A stretch of DNA of 64,000 nt from Acidobacteria bacterium RIFCSPLOWO2_12_FULL_66_21 (GTDB lineage Bacteria > Acidobacteriota > Vicinamibacteria > Vicinamibacterales > 2-12-FULL-66-21): NCBI GenBank assembly GCA_001767455.1, contig MELC01000068.1:1-64000 (forward strand). The letters are read 5' to 3'. Every line of letters begins with the position of its first letter. The first letter of the stretch is position 1. Under the pieces are notes generated by a model. That model worked only from the letters and a program-made list of their open reading frames with translations. It had not been told where the DNA came from and searched no databases. The translations under genes were made by a program, and so were the position numbers. Below are positions 7,457 to 15,422 of the stretch, in pieces.

Positions 7457-8490
7457 GTGAAGATCCTGCTGATTCGCCTGCGCCTGATCGGCGACGTGGT
7501 GTTCACGACGCCGATCCCGCGGGCGCTGAAGCGCGCGTACCCCGGGGCGCACCTCACGTACGTCGTCGAAGAGGCCGCCTTGCCGGTCGTCGCGGGCAAT
7601 CCGCACCTCGACGCCGTGATCGTCGCCGCACGGCCGGGGGGACTGCGCCGGCTCGCCGCGGACCTCGCGCTGGCGCGGCGGCTGCGGCGTGAACGGTTCG
7701 ACATCGCGATCGATTTCCATGGCGGGCCGCGCTCCTCGTGGCTGACGCTGGCGACTGGCGCGCGGCAGCGGATCGGGCGGTCGACCGGCCGCGCGCGCTC
7801 AGGCCCCGCCACTCCGTCGACAACCAATGGGACCTGCTCGAGGCGATTGACGGATGGTCCACCGGCCGGCCGGATCCGCTGCGCGACGGCGTCGAGATGC
7901 CGCTCGATCCCGCGGCCGATGCGCGGATCGCGCGGCGGCTGTCCGAGGCCGGTGTCGGCGATCGACACGAGATCGTCGTCGTCCACGTGAGCGCGGGCAA
8001 TCCGTTCCGCCGCTGGCCTGAGGCGTCGTTCGCGACGGTGGTCGCCGGACTGGCGGCCGGGTCGCCGCTGCGGCGGATCGTGCTGAGCTCCGGCCCGTCG
8101 GATCGGGCCGCGGCCGAACGCATCGCCCGCCTGGCCCGATCGGAGCTGGCGGACGCGGCAGGGCGCGTCGTGGACTTCGGCGAATTCGATCTGCGGGAGC
8201 TGCGCGCACTCGTCGCGCGCGCCCGGCTGTTCGTCGGCGGCGACACCGGGCCGCTTCACGTGGCGGCGACCACGGCCACGCCGATCGTGGGGATTTACGG
8301 CCCGACCGAGCCGGTGCGGTCGGCGCCGTGGCGCGATCCGCGGGTGCCGACCGAAGCGGTGGAAGTCAACGGCTTGCCGTGCCGGCCGTGCGATCAGCGG
8401 GTGTGTGAACCGGGCGATTTTCGATGTCTGACTACGTTGAGGCCGGAAGCAGTCCTTTCGGCGGCGGAACGCGCGCTCGGGCGCGCATGA
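7457..8490 (+). pseudogene. waaF: LPS heptosyltransferase (GT9 family), frameshifted
   Basis: Glycosyltransferase family 9 adds ADP-heptose to the LPS inner core. The first part, from GTG 7457, reads the family start KILLIRLRLIGDVVFTTPIP and continues to FDIAIDFHGGPRSSWLTLATGARQRIG near 7773. The rest of the family sequence continues in another frame from about 7780 (RPRALRPRHSVDNQWDLL), through the FVGGDTGPLHVAATT donor-site motif near 8240 and the CRPCDQRVC segment. Family members usually have about a dozen residues between RIG and RPRELRPRHSV that are missing here, so a deletion of 3n+1 bases is the simplest reading. It could be a true pseudogene or an assembly error. Confidence 0.75.
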
Positions 8491-9707
8491 CGCCGGCCGT
8501 CGGGACCGACGACAATCGAGGCTGGCTGGAGAAGGCGGCGTACTTCACCTTTCTCGCCTTCGCCGCCGTGCTGCAGTTGTCGATCGCCGTCTCGGAAGTG
8601 CTCCTCACGATCGCCGGCATCCTCTGGCTCGTGCTGGTGCTGCGGGAGCGGAAGCCGCTCCACGTGCCGCGCATGTTCTGGCCGCTTGCGGCGTACGCGG
8701 CGGCCACGCTCGTGGCCGCGGCACTCTCGATCGACCCGAACGTCAGCCTTCCCGACTGCAAGCAACTGCTGCTGTTCTTCATCGTGCCGATCGCGTACCG
8801 GCTGCTGCCGGGGAAACGCGCGCTGACGGCGGTCGATGTGATCATCACGTTCGGGGCCATCAGCGCGGTCGTGGGCGTGATGCAGTTCGGCATCCTGAAG
8901 TACGACGACCTCGGGCGCAGGCCCCAGGGGCTGCTCGGGATGTACATGACGTACTCGGGCCAGTTGATGCTGGTCGCGTGCCTGGCGGCGGCGCGCATCC
9001 TGTTCCGCAAGACCGATCGGGCGTGGTCGTTGCTCGTCATGCCGGCGCTCGTCGTGGCGCTGGCCGCGACCTTCAGCCGCAACGCGTGGGTCGGCGCGTG
9101 CGCGGGGATCGGCGTCCTGTTCCTCATCCGCGATTTCCGGCTCCTCGGGATCCTGCCGGTGTTCGCCGCGCTGTTCATCGCGTTCGCGCCCACGCGCCTC
9201 ACCGATCGGCTCTGGTCGACGTTCGAGATGCGCCAGCGTGCGAACGAAAGCGAAACGGTCGCGGCGAGCGTGCAATCGACCCGGGACCGCATCGCGATGA
9301 TCAAGTCGGGGCTGCACATCATCAGGGACCATCCCTGGACCGGCGTCGGCCCCGACATGGTCAAGGTGGTGTATGCCGGCTACCGCGACCCGTCGGCGGT
9401 CAAACAGCTCAACTCGCACCTCCACAACGTGCCGATTCAGATTGCGGCCGAGCGAGGCGTTCCCGCGCTGCTCGTCTGGCTCGTCTTCATGGGCATGCTG
9501 CTGCGCGACTTCTGGCGCGCGCGGGTGACCTCTCCGCTGTCCTCGCTCGCCACGGGCGCGCTGGCATCCGTGGTTGCGCTGGCCGCCGCCGGGATGTTCG
9601 AGTACAACTTCGGCGACTCCGAGGTGCTGATGCTGTTCCTCCTCGTCGTGACGCTGCCCTACGCCGGGGCCGCCGGCCGTGCGGCCGCCAGTGCTCCCCG
9701 TGCCTGA
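8487..9707 (+). CDS. O-antigen ligase / Wzy-type membrane protein
   Basis: 406 residues with about ten hydrophobic spans. It carries the Wzy_C/WaaL signature region: RDRIAMIKSGLHIIRDHPWTGVGP, then a periplasmic loop with SHLHNVPIQIAAERGVPALL. Such proteins polymerise or ligate glycan chains on the periplasmic face of the inner membrane. The ATG at 8487 overlaps the stop of the heptosyltransferase frame (ATGA) and its stop overlaps rfaE1, so the three form one envelope-polysaccharide transcript. Whether it is a ligase or a polymerase cannot be told from sequence. Confidence 0.85.
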   Translation: MTPAVGTDDNRGWLEKAAYFTFLAFAAVLQLSIAVSEVLLTIAGILWLVLVLRERKPLHVPRMFWPLAAYAAATLVAAALSIDPNVSLPDCKQLLLFFIVPIAYRLLPGKRALTAVDVIITFGAISAVVGVMQFGILKYDDLGRRPQGLLGMYMTYSGQLMLVACLAAARILFRKTDRAWSLLVMPALVVALAATFSRNAWVGACAGIGVLFLIRDFRLLGILPVFAALFIAFAPTRLTDRLWSTFEMRQRANESETVAASVQSTRDRIAMIKSGLHIIRDHPWTGVGPDMVKVVYAGYRDPSAVKQLNSHLHNVPIQIAAERGVPALLVWLVFMGMLLRDFWRARVTSPLSSLATGALASVVALAAAGMFEYNFGDSEVLMLFLLVVTLPYAGAAGRAAASAPRA

Positions 9708-10671
9708 CACTCCCAGGAGCGCCGGCGATGTGCTCGCGCGGCTGTCCGGGCGGACGGTCCTGATCGTCGGTGACGTGATGCTCGATCATTTCGTGATCGG
9801 GCGCGTCGAACGGATCTCCCCGGAGGCCCCCGTCCCCGTCGTCCAGTTCGACCACGAGGAGTACCGCCTCGGCGGCGCCGCGAACGTCGCGCACAACGTC
9901 GTGGCCCTCGGCGGGCGCGTGGAGATGGTGGGGCTGGTCGGCGACGACCAGGATGCTGGACGCCTGCGCGCCGATCTCGAGAAGCGGTCGATCGGCGCCG
10001 CCGGCCTCGTGACGGATCCCGGCCGGTGCACGACGCGCAAGCTGCGCGTCGTCACGACGCGCAACCAGCAGGTCGCGCGCATCGACTATGAGAGCGAGCG
10101 GGACGTGACGGGTGCCGTCGAATCGAGGGTTCTCGAGCGGCTCCTCGACCTCGCGGAACGCGCCGACGCGATTCTGGTGTCGGACTATCTGAAGGGCCTC
10201 GTCTCGCGACGCGTCGCCGAAACCGCCGTGTCCGCCGGACGGCGGCGCGGGATCGCCGTGCTCGTGGATCCGAAGGTCCCGCACATCGACTATTACGCCG
10301 GCGCGACCGTCATCACTCCGAACCACCACGAGGCGGAAGCGGTGACGCACCTGCGCGTCCGCACCGACGAGGAGGCGCGCGCGGCGGCCCGGCGCTTCCG
10401 CGAGCGCGCCGGCTGCGACAGCGTCCTCATCACTCGCGGCGAACAGGGCATGTCACTGCTCGGCCCCGACGGCCACGCGGAGCTCCCCGCCGAAGCGCGC
10501 GAAGTGTCGGACGTCACCGGCGCGGGCGACACCGTCATCGCGACGATGACCCTCGCCATCGCCGCAGGCGCCTCGCTCCTCGACGCCGCCCGCCTCGCCA
10601 ACCAGGCCGCCGGGATTGTCGTCGGGAAATTCGGGCCGGCTACGGTGACGGTGGAAGAGTTGAAGCAGTAG
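9700..10671 (+). CDS. rfaE1: D-glycero-beta-D-manno-heptose-7-phosphate kinase
   Basis: About 323 residues, a PfkB/ribokinase-fold kinase. Motifs include VLIVGDVMLDHFVIGRVERI at the N-terminus, LGGAANVAHNVVALGG (substrate), VITPNHHEAE, and DVTGAGDTVIATM with the catalytic Asp and anion hole. It makes heptose 1,7-bisphosphate for ADP-heptose. It has only the kinase half of HldE; no cytidylyltransferase domain follows. Three in-frame GTG codons (9679, 9691, 9700) could start it; all overlap the previous gene and none has a clear Shine-Dalgarno. Its TAG stop lies inside the repeat at 10665. It works with GmhA (encoded at 54773-55357). Confidence 0.92.
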   Translation: MPDTPRSAGDVLARLSGRTVLIVGDVMLDHFVIGRVERISPEAPVPVVQFDHEEYRLGGAANVAHNVVALGGRVEMVGLVGDDQDAGRLRADLEKRSIGAAGLVTDPGRCTTRKLRVVTTRNQQVARIDYESERDVTGAVESRVLERLLDLAERADAILVSDYLKGLVSRRVAETAVSAGRRRGIAVLVDPKVPHIDYYAGATVITPNHHEAEAVTHLRVRTDEEARAAARRFRERAGCDSVLITRGEQGMSLLGPDGHAELPAEAREVSDVTGAGDTVIATMTLAIAAGASLLDAARLANQAAGIVVGKFGPATVTVEELKQ

Positions 10672-10693
10672 GCAGTCTGCCTACTGCCTACTG
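10665..10693. repeat. heptad hairpin, GCAGTAG family, containing two stop codons
   Basis: GCAGTAGGCAG (10665-10675) and CTGCCTACTGC (10677-10687) are a perfect 11-bp inverted pair with a 1-nt centre, followed by one more CTACTG unit. The rfaE1 stop TAG is 10669-10671, and the stop TAG of the converging glycosyltransferase is 10688-10690, so both genes end inside the same element. The same word recurs at 58438-58545. Confidence 0.9.
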
Positions 10694-12388
10694 ACACCGA
10701 TTCGTTATCAACAACACCTCCGGCAGCGGCTTTCGCGCGAGGACGGCGTTCAGCTTCACGTTGACTGTCGGCCGCCGGGCGAGGACGCAGGTGCCCGCGG
10801 CCGCCGCGCCGAGGTCCGCGTAGTCGGCGGCGGACAGGACCGCGTAGACGGTGCGACTGCCCTCGATCGTCCGCAGGAACTCGTCGCGATCGAGCATCAC
10901 CTCGATGTGCCGGCCCAGGTAGAACACCATGCTCGGCAGCGCGACCCGGTAGTGCGCGACCACGTCATCCGGCGCCACGCGCTGCCGAATCACTTCGCTC
11001 AGTGCCGGAACGGGCTTGTATCGCTCGAAGCTGGGGAGCACGCTCAGCACGAACGTCCAGTTCACGACCACGAGCGACAGGACGACGGCGACGAGCGCCG
11101 CGCGCGGCTTGCGGAGCAGGACCAGGATCAGCGTCGACAGTCCGCCGGCCGCGCCCACCATGCCGACAAACGCGGCGCCGTCGAGCGCGTAGATCTTGCC
11201 GGCGGTCTCGAACACATACAGCACGCCGGCGCCGGCGATCGCCAGCACGAGCCCCATCGCGAGCGTTGTCCAGCCCAGCGCGCGCGCGGGGGCCGGGCCG
11301 CCGGCCCCGGCGATGAACAAGCCGCCGAGCGCAGCCACCGCGGGGACGACCGGGAAGACGTAGAGGTCCTGCTTCGCCGCCGACAGCGAAAAGAACACCA
11401 CGATGACCCCGACCCAGAGCCAGAGCAGCGTGCGCACGCGGAAGGCGCGGTGCTCCGTCGAGCGCTCCTCCGCCGGCGCGTCACGCGGCGCGAGGCGGGC
11501 CTGGCGGCGGTCGGCAAACCACGCGGCGGCCCCGCCGAACAGGCACAACGACCACGGGAACGGATCGCTGAGGAGCACCGGCAGGTAGTACCACGGCGGA
11601 CGGCTGACCTGAACGCCGACGCCGGCCGCGTAGCGGGCGACGTTCTCGTCAAGCAGAAAGGACCGGATATACATCCATCCGTACTGGTGGTAGAGCGCCG
11701 CGTACCACGGCACGACGATCGCGAGCACGATCACGATGCCCGCGGGCAGGAGCATCCCGCGCACGCGCTTCAGCTCGCCGTGCAGCAGCAGGTACGCACC
11801 GAACACCAGCCCCGGCAGCGCGAGCGCGACCGGGCCCTTCGTGAGCACTCCCAGCCCCGCGGCCCCGTACATGAGCGGCAGGTACAGGCGCCGCCGCTCG
11901 GGGTAGCGCTCCGCCAGCGCGAAGAACAGCAGCGTCAGCCCCATGAACATCGAGATGGAGATGTCGATGAAGATGCGGCGCGAGAACATGAGGAGGCGGG
12001 GCGCCACGGCGAGGCCGAGCGCCGCCCAGGTCGCGGCGCCGCGCGCGTGTGGCGGCTGCGCCGCGCGCGCGAGGAAGAACGCGGTCAGGATCAGCACGAC
12101 GGCGCCGATCGCGATCGGCAGCCGCTGCACGCCGACAGACACGCCGAACACCTTGTAGAACGCCGCGACCACCCAGTAGCTGAGGACCGGCTTGTTGAAC
12201 CGCGGCTCGTGGTTGAAGGTGGGGCTGATGTAGTCGCCGCGCTGCATCATTTCGCGCGGCGTCTCGACGTAATACGCCTCGTTCGCGTCCCAGATCGACG
12301 ACCCGTTCAGGTCGATGAAATAGGGGACGACGGCCGCCACGAGCAGCACGAATACGATCAACCGATAACGAGACACCGCCGACGGCAT
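10688..12388 (-). CDS. ArnT-like glycosyltransferase (GT83/PMT family)
   Basis: 566 residues. It has an N-terminal membrane anchor, then SSIWDANEAYYVETPREMM, which carries the acidic residues after the first span that are catalytic in ArnT/PMT enzymes. About eleven further hydrophobic spans and a hydrophilic C-terminal part follow. Family members move a sugar from a polyprenyl phosphate carrier to lipid A or protein on the outside of the inner membrane; the acceptor here is unknown. It converges on rfaE1 and shares its terminal hairpin. The start ATG directly abuts a TTCCAGT array on its upstream side and has no clear Shine-Dalgarno. Confidence 0.85.
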   Translation of the reverse strand: MPSAVSRYRLIVFVLLVAAVVPYFIDLNGSSIWDANEAYYVETPREMMQRGDYISPTFNHEPRFNKPVLSYWVVAAFYKVFGVSVGVQRLPIAIGAVVLILTAFFLARAAQPPHARGAATWAALGLAVAPRLLMFSRRIFIDISISMFMGLTLLFFALAERYPERRRLYLPLMYGAAGLGVLTKGPVALALPGLVFGAYLLLHGELKRVRGMLLPAGIVIVLAIVVPWYAALYHQYGWMYIRSFLLDENVARYAAGVGVQVSRPPWYYLPVLLSDPFPWSLCLFGGAAAWFADRRQARLAPRDAPAEERSTEHRAFRVRTLLWLWVGVIVVFFSLSAAKQDLYVFPVVPAVAALGGLFIAGAGGPAPARALGWTTLAMGLVLAIAGAGVLYVFETAGKIYALDGAAFVGMVGAAGGLSTLILVLLRKPRAALVAVVLSLVVVNWTFVLSVLPSFERYKPVPALSEVIRQRVAPDDVVAHYRVALPSMVFYLGRHIEVMLDRDEFLRTIEGSRTVYAVLSAADYADLGAAAAGTCVLARRPTVNVKLNAVLARKPLPEVLLITNRCQ

Positions 12389-12397
12389 GCCAGCAGT

Positions 12398-12499
12398 CAG
12401 TTTCCAGTCTCCAGTTTCCAGTTTCCAGCTCCCATGTTTTCAGCTTCGAATCGCCGTCCTCAGCGTGCACAGCTGGAAGCTGGCAACTGGAAGCTGTTT
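12398..12499. repeat. heptad inverted array, TTCCAGT/TTCCAGC family
   Basis: CAGTTTC CAGTCTC CAGTTTC CAGTTTC CAGCTCC on the left is matched by GGAAGCT GGCAACT GGAAGCT on the right, with about 35 nt between. It fills the gap between the start of the ArnT-like gene and the purH stop, and is the third of four TTCCAGC-family arrays in the first 16 kb. Confidence 0.82.
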
Positions 12500-12501
12500 C
12501 G

Positions 12502-14157
12502 TTAGTGCCGAAAGTGTCTCCGCCCCGTGAACACCATCGTCAGCCCGCGTTCGTCCGCGGCGGCGATGACCTCGGGATCGCGGACCGATCCGCCGGGCTG
12601 CACGACCGCGGTCGCGCCCGCGTCCGCCACCGCGTCGAGCCCGTCGCGGAACGGGAAGAACGCGTCGGAGGCGGCCACCGATCCCTTCAGCGATCCGGCG
12701 GCGGCTTTCATCACCGCCACCTTGACCGCATCGACCCGGCTCATCTGCCCGGCGCCAACCGCCAGCGTCCGATCGGCTGACGTGAAGATCACCGTATTCG
12801 ACTTCACGTGCGCGCACACCCGCCACGCAAAGCGCAGCGCCGTCCACTCCTCCGCCGTCGGCTGCCGTCTTGTGACGACACGAATCTCCGGCATGCCTTG
12901 TCCCGCCGAAGCCGCGGGGGTGTCGCCCGCACCGGCAGGACCTTGTCCCGCCGAAGCTGCTGCGTGTTCGAGCCGCGAAGGCGGAGGCCACGGGTCCCGC
13001 GCCTCGGTCACGCGGTCGGGCGCCTGCACCAGCATGCCGCCGAGAAACCCGCGCATCTCCTGGGGCTCGTGCCCCATGAACGGCTCGTAGACCCGCGCGA
13101 AGTCGGTCGTGACCACGCGCATGTTGCGCTTGGCCGCGAGGATCGCGCGCGCGTCCTCGTCGATCGACGGCGCCATGACGGCCTCGATGAAGGTCGACGT
13201 CAGCGCCGTGGCCGTCGCCGCATCGATCCCGCGGTTCAGGCCGACGATGCCGCCGAAGGCGGAGAGCGGGTCCGCTTCGCGCGCGCGCACGTACGCGTCC
13301 TCCATTGAGGCGCCCGTCGCGACGCCGCACGGATTCGTGTGCTTGACGACGACCGCCGCGGGCTCCGCGAATTCCAGCGCGATGCGCAGCGCCGCGTCCA
13401 GGTCGAGCAGGTTCGTGTAGGACAGCTCCTTCCCCTGGTGCACTTCCCATCCGTGGCCCGCCACCTCGGGCAGGGGCATCCACGAGGCCTTCTGATGGGG
13501 ATTCTCGCCGTAGCGCAGCGGGCGCGGCTGCGGGTGCTGCGGCACCTTGAACGCCGCGCGCGTCATCGCGCCATCCGCCACATGGACCTGCGCCATCGCC
13601 ATCGCTATGGTGCCGTCGTACTGCGCGGTGTGCGCGAACGCCTTCTGCATCAGGCTGAAGCGGAACTCGAGCGACGGCCCTCCCGGGCGCGAGAGCTCGT
13701 CCAGGACCCTTGGATAATCGGCCGGGTCGACGACCACGAGCACGTCACGGAAGTTCTTGGCCGCCGCGCGCACCAGACTGGGGCCGCCGATGTCGATCTC
13801 CTCGACGAGGCTGTCGAACGGCGTGTCGGGATTCTCGGCCGCCTTTCGGAAGGGATACAGATTGACGACGACGAGGTCGATGGGGGCGATCTGCTGGCTG
13901 CCGATCGCGTCGAGGTCGTCGGGGCGGCTGCGCCGGGCGAGAATCCCGGCAAACACCGCCGGGTGCAGGGTTTTGACCCGCCCGTCCATCATCTCGGGGA
14001 ATCCGGTCACGTCCGAGACGCTGGCGACGGGCAGGCCGGCGGCCGCGATCGCACGGGCCGTACCACCGGTAGAGATGAGCTCGGCCCCCCGGTCCAGCAG
14101 CCCCCTGGCGAGCTCGACCAGGCCGGTTTTGTCGGAAACGCTCAAAATGGCTCGCAT
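12502..14157 (-). CDS. purH: bifunctional AICAR transformylase / IMP cyclohydrolase
   Basis: 551 residues, longer than the usual 510-530. It carries out the last two steps of IMP synthesis. The N-terminal cyclohydrolase (MGS-like) domain shows AILSVSDKTGLVELARGL, then MDGRVKTLHPAVFAGIL. The transformylase domain shows LRYGENPHQKA and the catalytic VVKHTNPCGVA segment. A low-complexity insert at about residues 385-420 (rich in Ala, Gly, Pro, with AASAGQG repeated) is encoded by a dispersed repeat and accounts for the extra length. The start is ATG 14157 (MRAILSVSDKTG); the longer frame upstream is not coding. The promoter for the cold-shock gene diverges from just beyond this start. Confidence 0.95.
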   Translation of the reverse strand: MRAILSVSDKTGLVELARGLLDRGAELISTGGTARAIAAAGLPVASVSDVTGFPEMMDGRVKTLHPAVFAGILARRSRPDDLDAIGSQQIAPIDLVVVNLYPFRKAAENPDTPFDSLVEEIDIGGPSLVRAAAKNFRDVLVVVDPADYPRVLDELSRPGGPSLEFRFSLMQKAFAHTAQYDGTIAMAMAQVHVADGAMTRAAFKVPQHPQPRPLRYGENPHQKASWMPLPEVAGHGWEVHQGKELSYTNLLDLDAALRIALEFAEPAAVVVKHTNPCGVATGASMEDAYVRAREADPLSAFGGIVGLNRGIDAATATALTSTFIEAVMAPSIDEDARAILAAKRNMRVVTTDFARVYEPFMGHEPQEMRGFLGGMLVQAPDRVTEARDPWPPPSRLEHAAASAGQGPAGAGDTPAASAGQGMPEIRVVTRRQPTAEEWTALRFAWRVCAHVKSNTVIFTSADRTLAVGAGQMSRVDAVKVAVMKAAAGSLKGSVAASDAFFPFRDGLDAVADAGATAVVQPGGSVRDPEVIAAADERGLTMVFTGRRHFRH

Positions 14158-14171
14158 ATGCGTTGAATTCC

Positions 14172-14201
14172 TTGACAGGCCGGAGTGCGGGCCGCTACTA
14201 T
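14172..14201 (+). promoter_or_regulatory. sigma-70-type promoter for the cold-shock gene
   Basis: TTGACA (14172-14177), an 18-nt spacer and TACTAT (14196-14201). It is one of the two best-matching promoters in the window. It would start transcription near 14208, giving a leader of about 215 nt before the cold-shock ATG. Confidence 0.7.
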
Positions 14202-14305
14202 GGCGCGGTCGTTGGACCCGCATCCGCACGCGCGAATCAATCGCGCGACGGCGGGCAAGCCTGAGCGCCCGTGCGCCAGGCGGGCGGGCCAGCGTCGAAA
14301 GCCGA

Positions 14306-14330
14306 GGCCGCGCACTCGCGGTCTTTTTTT
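14306..14330 (+). terminator. intrinsic terminator inside the cold-shock leader
   Basis: GGCCGCG and CGCGGTC form a 7-bp stem (one G-U) around CACT, followed by seven T residues (14324-14330). It lies about 120 nt after the presumed transcription start and 95 nt before the cold-shock ATG. It may attenuate the gene or end a separate small RNA. A further hairpin (GCCTG...CAGGC with an inner GCGC pair) precedes it. Confidence 0.65.
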
Positions 14331-14424
14331 GTGTCCGCCCCCTTCCGTCCTGACGGACGGGCCTGCGGCGGGCAGGTTCCAAGCGGCGCGCGAGCGCCGC
14401 GGTTTGCAAGGCAGGGAAAGTACG

Positions 14425-14631
14425 ATGCGTATCACAGGCAAGGTCAAGTGGTTCAACAACGCCAAGGGTTACGGATTCATTGAACGCGAGGGTGGCAGCG
14501 ACGTCTTCGTCCACTTCTCGGCCGTCCAGGGAAACGGGTTCCGGACGCTCGAGGAGGGCCAGGCGGTCGAGTTCGAGATTGTTGACGGTCCGAAAGGCCC
14601 CCAGGCCGGCAACGTCACCAAACCAAACTAA
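14425..14631 (+). CDS. cold-shock domain protein
   Basis: 68 residues, a single OB-fold cold-shock domain. RNP1 is KGYGFIE and RNP2 is VFVHFSAV; the start [20 protein letters not shown] and the end [17 protein letters not shown] are typical of the Csp family. It is an RNA chaperone. The gene is preceded by its own strong promoter, a structured leader with a terminator, and a GGGAAAG ribosome-binding site. It is not part of a larger operon: the next gene converges, and a repeat array separates them. Confidence 0.93.
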   Translation: MRITGKVKWFNNAKGYGFIEREGGSDVFVHFSAVQGNGFRTLEEGQAVEFEIVDGPKGPQAGNVTKPN

Positions 14632-14642
14632 GACCTTATAGA

Positions 14643-14763
14643 GGTGCTCAAGGGTGCTGAGGGGTGCGGCACCCCTGAGCACCCTTCAGCACCCTTCAGC
14701 ACCTTTCAGCACCCTTCAGCACCTTTCAGCACCCTTCAGCACCCTTCAGCACCCTTCAGCACC
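14643..14763. repeat. tandem CACCCTTCAG decamer array with inverted head
   Basis: The first 49 nt are a near-perfect inverted pair (14643-14666 with 14668-14691, GTGCTCAAGGGTGCTGAGG in the left arm). Then about seven further CACCCTTCAG or CACCTTTCAG decamers run to the end. It separates the converging cold-shock gene and the gene at 14764, whose TGA stop overlaps the last CACCTCA unit. Confidence 0.9.
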
Positions 14764-15351
14764 TCAACCCGCCACCCCCTTCAGTCCCCGCACCGTAAAG
14801 TTTACTTTTCCGTCCTTCAGCGCCACGCGGAACGCCACCTCGGGGCTGCCCGCCTCACGCAGCTTGGTCACCTGATCCTTCACGAGCGCGGCGAAACGAT
14901 GGAACGGGACGACCTCGTCGCCGGTCTGACGCCTCGCGTCCATCAACGAGTCGTACAGCCCGTGGAGCTTGTCCATCTCCCGCATCGGATCGTGGAAGGC
15001 GGTGACGTGGAGGATGCGGGTCTCCACTTCCTCCGGCTTCTTCTTTCCGGCCTTCGGCGGCGGCGCGGAAAAGGGACCCGGCCGCCCTTCCTCACGCGCG
15101 CGCTGGCCGCGATCCCAGAGATCGATGAACGTCTGGAACCGGGCCTGGAGCGTCTGGAACCGGAACCGATCGACCGAGGTGTCGATGTTCCCGCGATCCC
15201 AGCGCTTGATGAGCGCCTCGACGCGGCCGCGCGTCTCCCATGGCGGGCGCGGCAGGCGCCCGGCGAAGAACCCGTTGTACTCGGCCTCGAGCCGCTTCAA
15301 TTCCGTCGCGAGCGTCGCGAGGTCGCGCTGGACGTCAGAGTCCTCGGCCAT
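14764..15351 (-). CDS. MXAN_5187 C-terminal domain-like protein
   Basis: 195 residues, soluble, with no signal peptide. It starts with a helical segment (VQRDLATLATELKRLEAEYN), then RGRVEALIKRWDRGNIDTSV and FRFQTLQARFQTFIDLWDR, and ends with a domain carrying EVAFRVALKDGKVNFTVRGL. The layout matches the domain found at the C-terminus of Myxococcus MXAN_5187 and as stand-alone proteins in acidobacteria. Function is unknown. It is followed on the same strand by the protein at 15423-15881 (upstream in transcription), with a repeat array between. Confidence 0.6.
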   Translation of the reverse strand: MAEDSDVQRDLATLATELKRLEAEYNGFFAGRLPRPPWETRGRVEALIKRWDRGNIDTSVDRFRFQTLQARFQTFIDLWDRGQRAREEGRPGPFSAPPPKAGKKKPEEVETRILHVTAFHDPMREMDKLHGLYDSLMDARRQTGDEVVPFHRFAALVKDQVTKLREAGSPEVAFRVALKDGKVNFTVRGLKGVAG

Positions 15352-15357
15352 GAGAGA

Positions 15358-15421
15358 AAGCTTCCAGTTCCCAGTTCCCAGCTCCCAGCTGGAAGCCGGA
15401 AGCTGGAGACTGGAAACTTGT
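15358..15421. repeat. heptad inverted array, TTCCAGT/CCAGCTC family
   Basis: CTTCCAG TTCCCAG TTCCCAG CTCCCAG meets CTGGAAG CCGGAAG CTGGAGA CTGGAAA directly, giving arms of about 28 nt with almost no loop. It fills the gap between two same-strand genes. Confidence 0.85.
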
Positions 15422-15422
15422 C

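Noticed and set aside
8394-9710. Long minus-strand frame opposite the O-antigen ligase gene
   Set aside because: Composition typical of an antisense shadow (Arg, Asp, Gln, His rich), no ribosome-binding site.
14208-14330. c-di-GMP-I or ZTP riboswitch in the cold-shock leader
   Set aside because: GGCAAGCC and CGAAAGCC words recall GEMM, and purH is adjacent, but the second GEMM hairpin and the ZTP core words are missing, and the leader faces away from purH.
14158-14682. N-terminal extension of PurH
   Set aside because: The open frame overlaps the cold-shock gene and its leader on the other strand; PurH starts at the family Met at 14157.
14643-14763. CRISPR-like repeat array
   Set aside because: Units are 10 nt in direct contact without spacers, and no cas gene is present.
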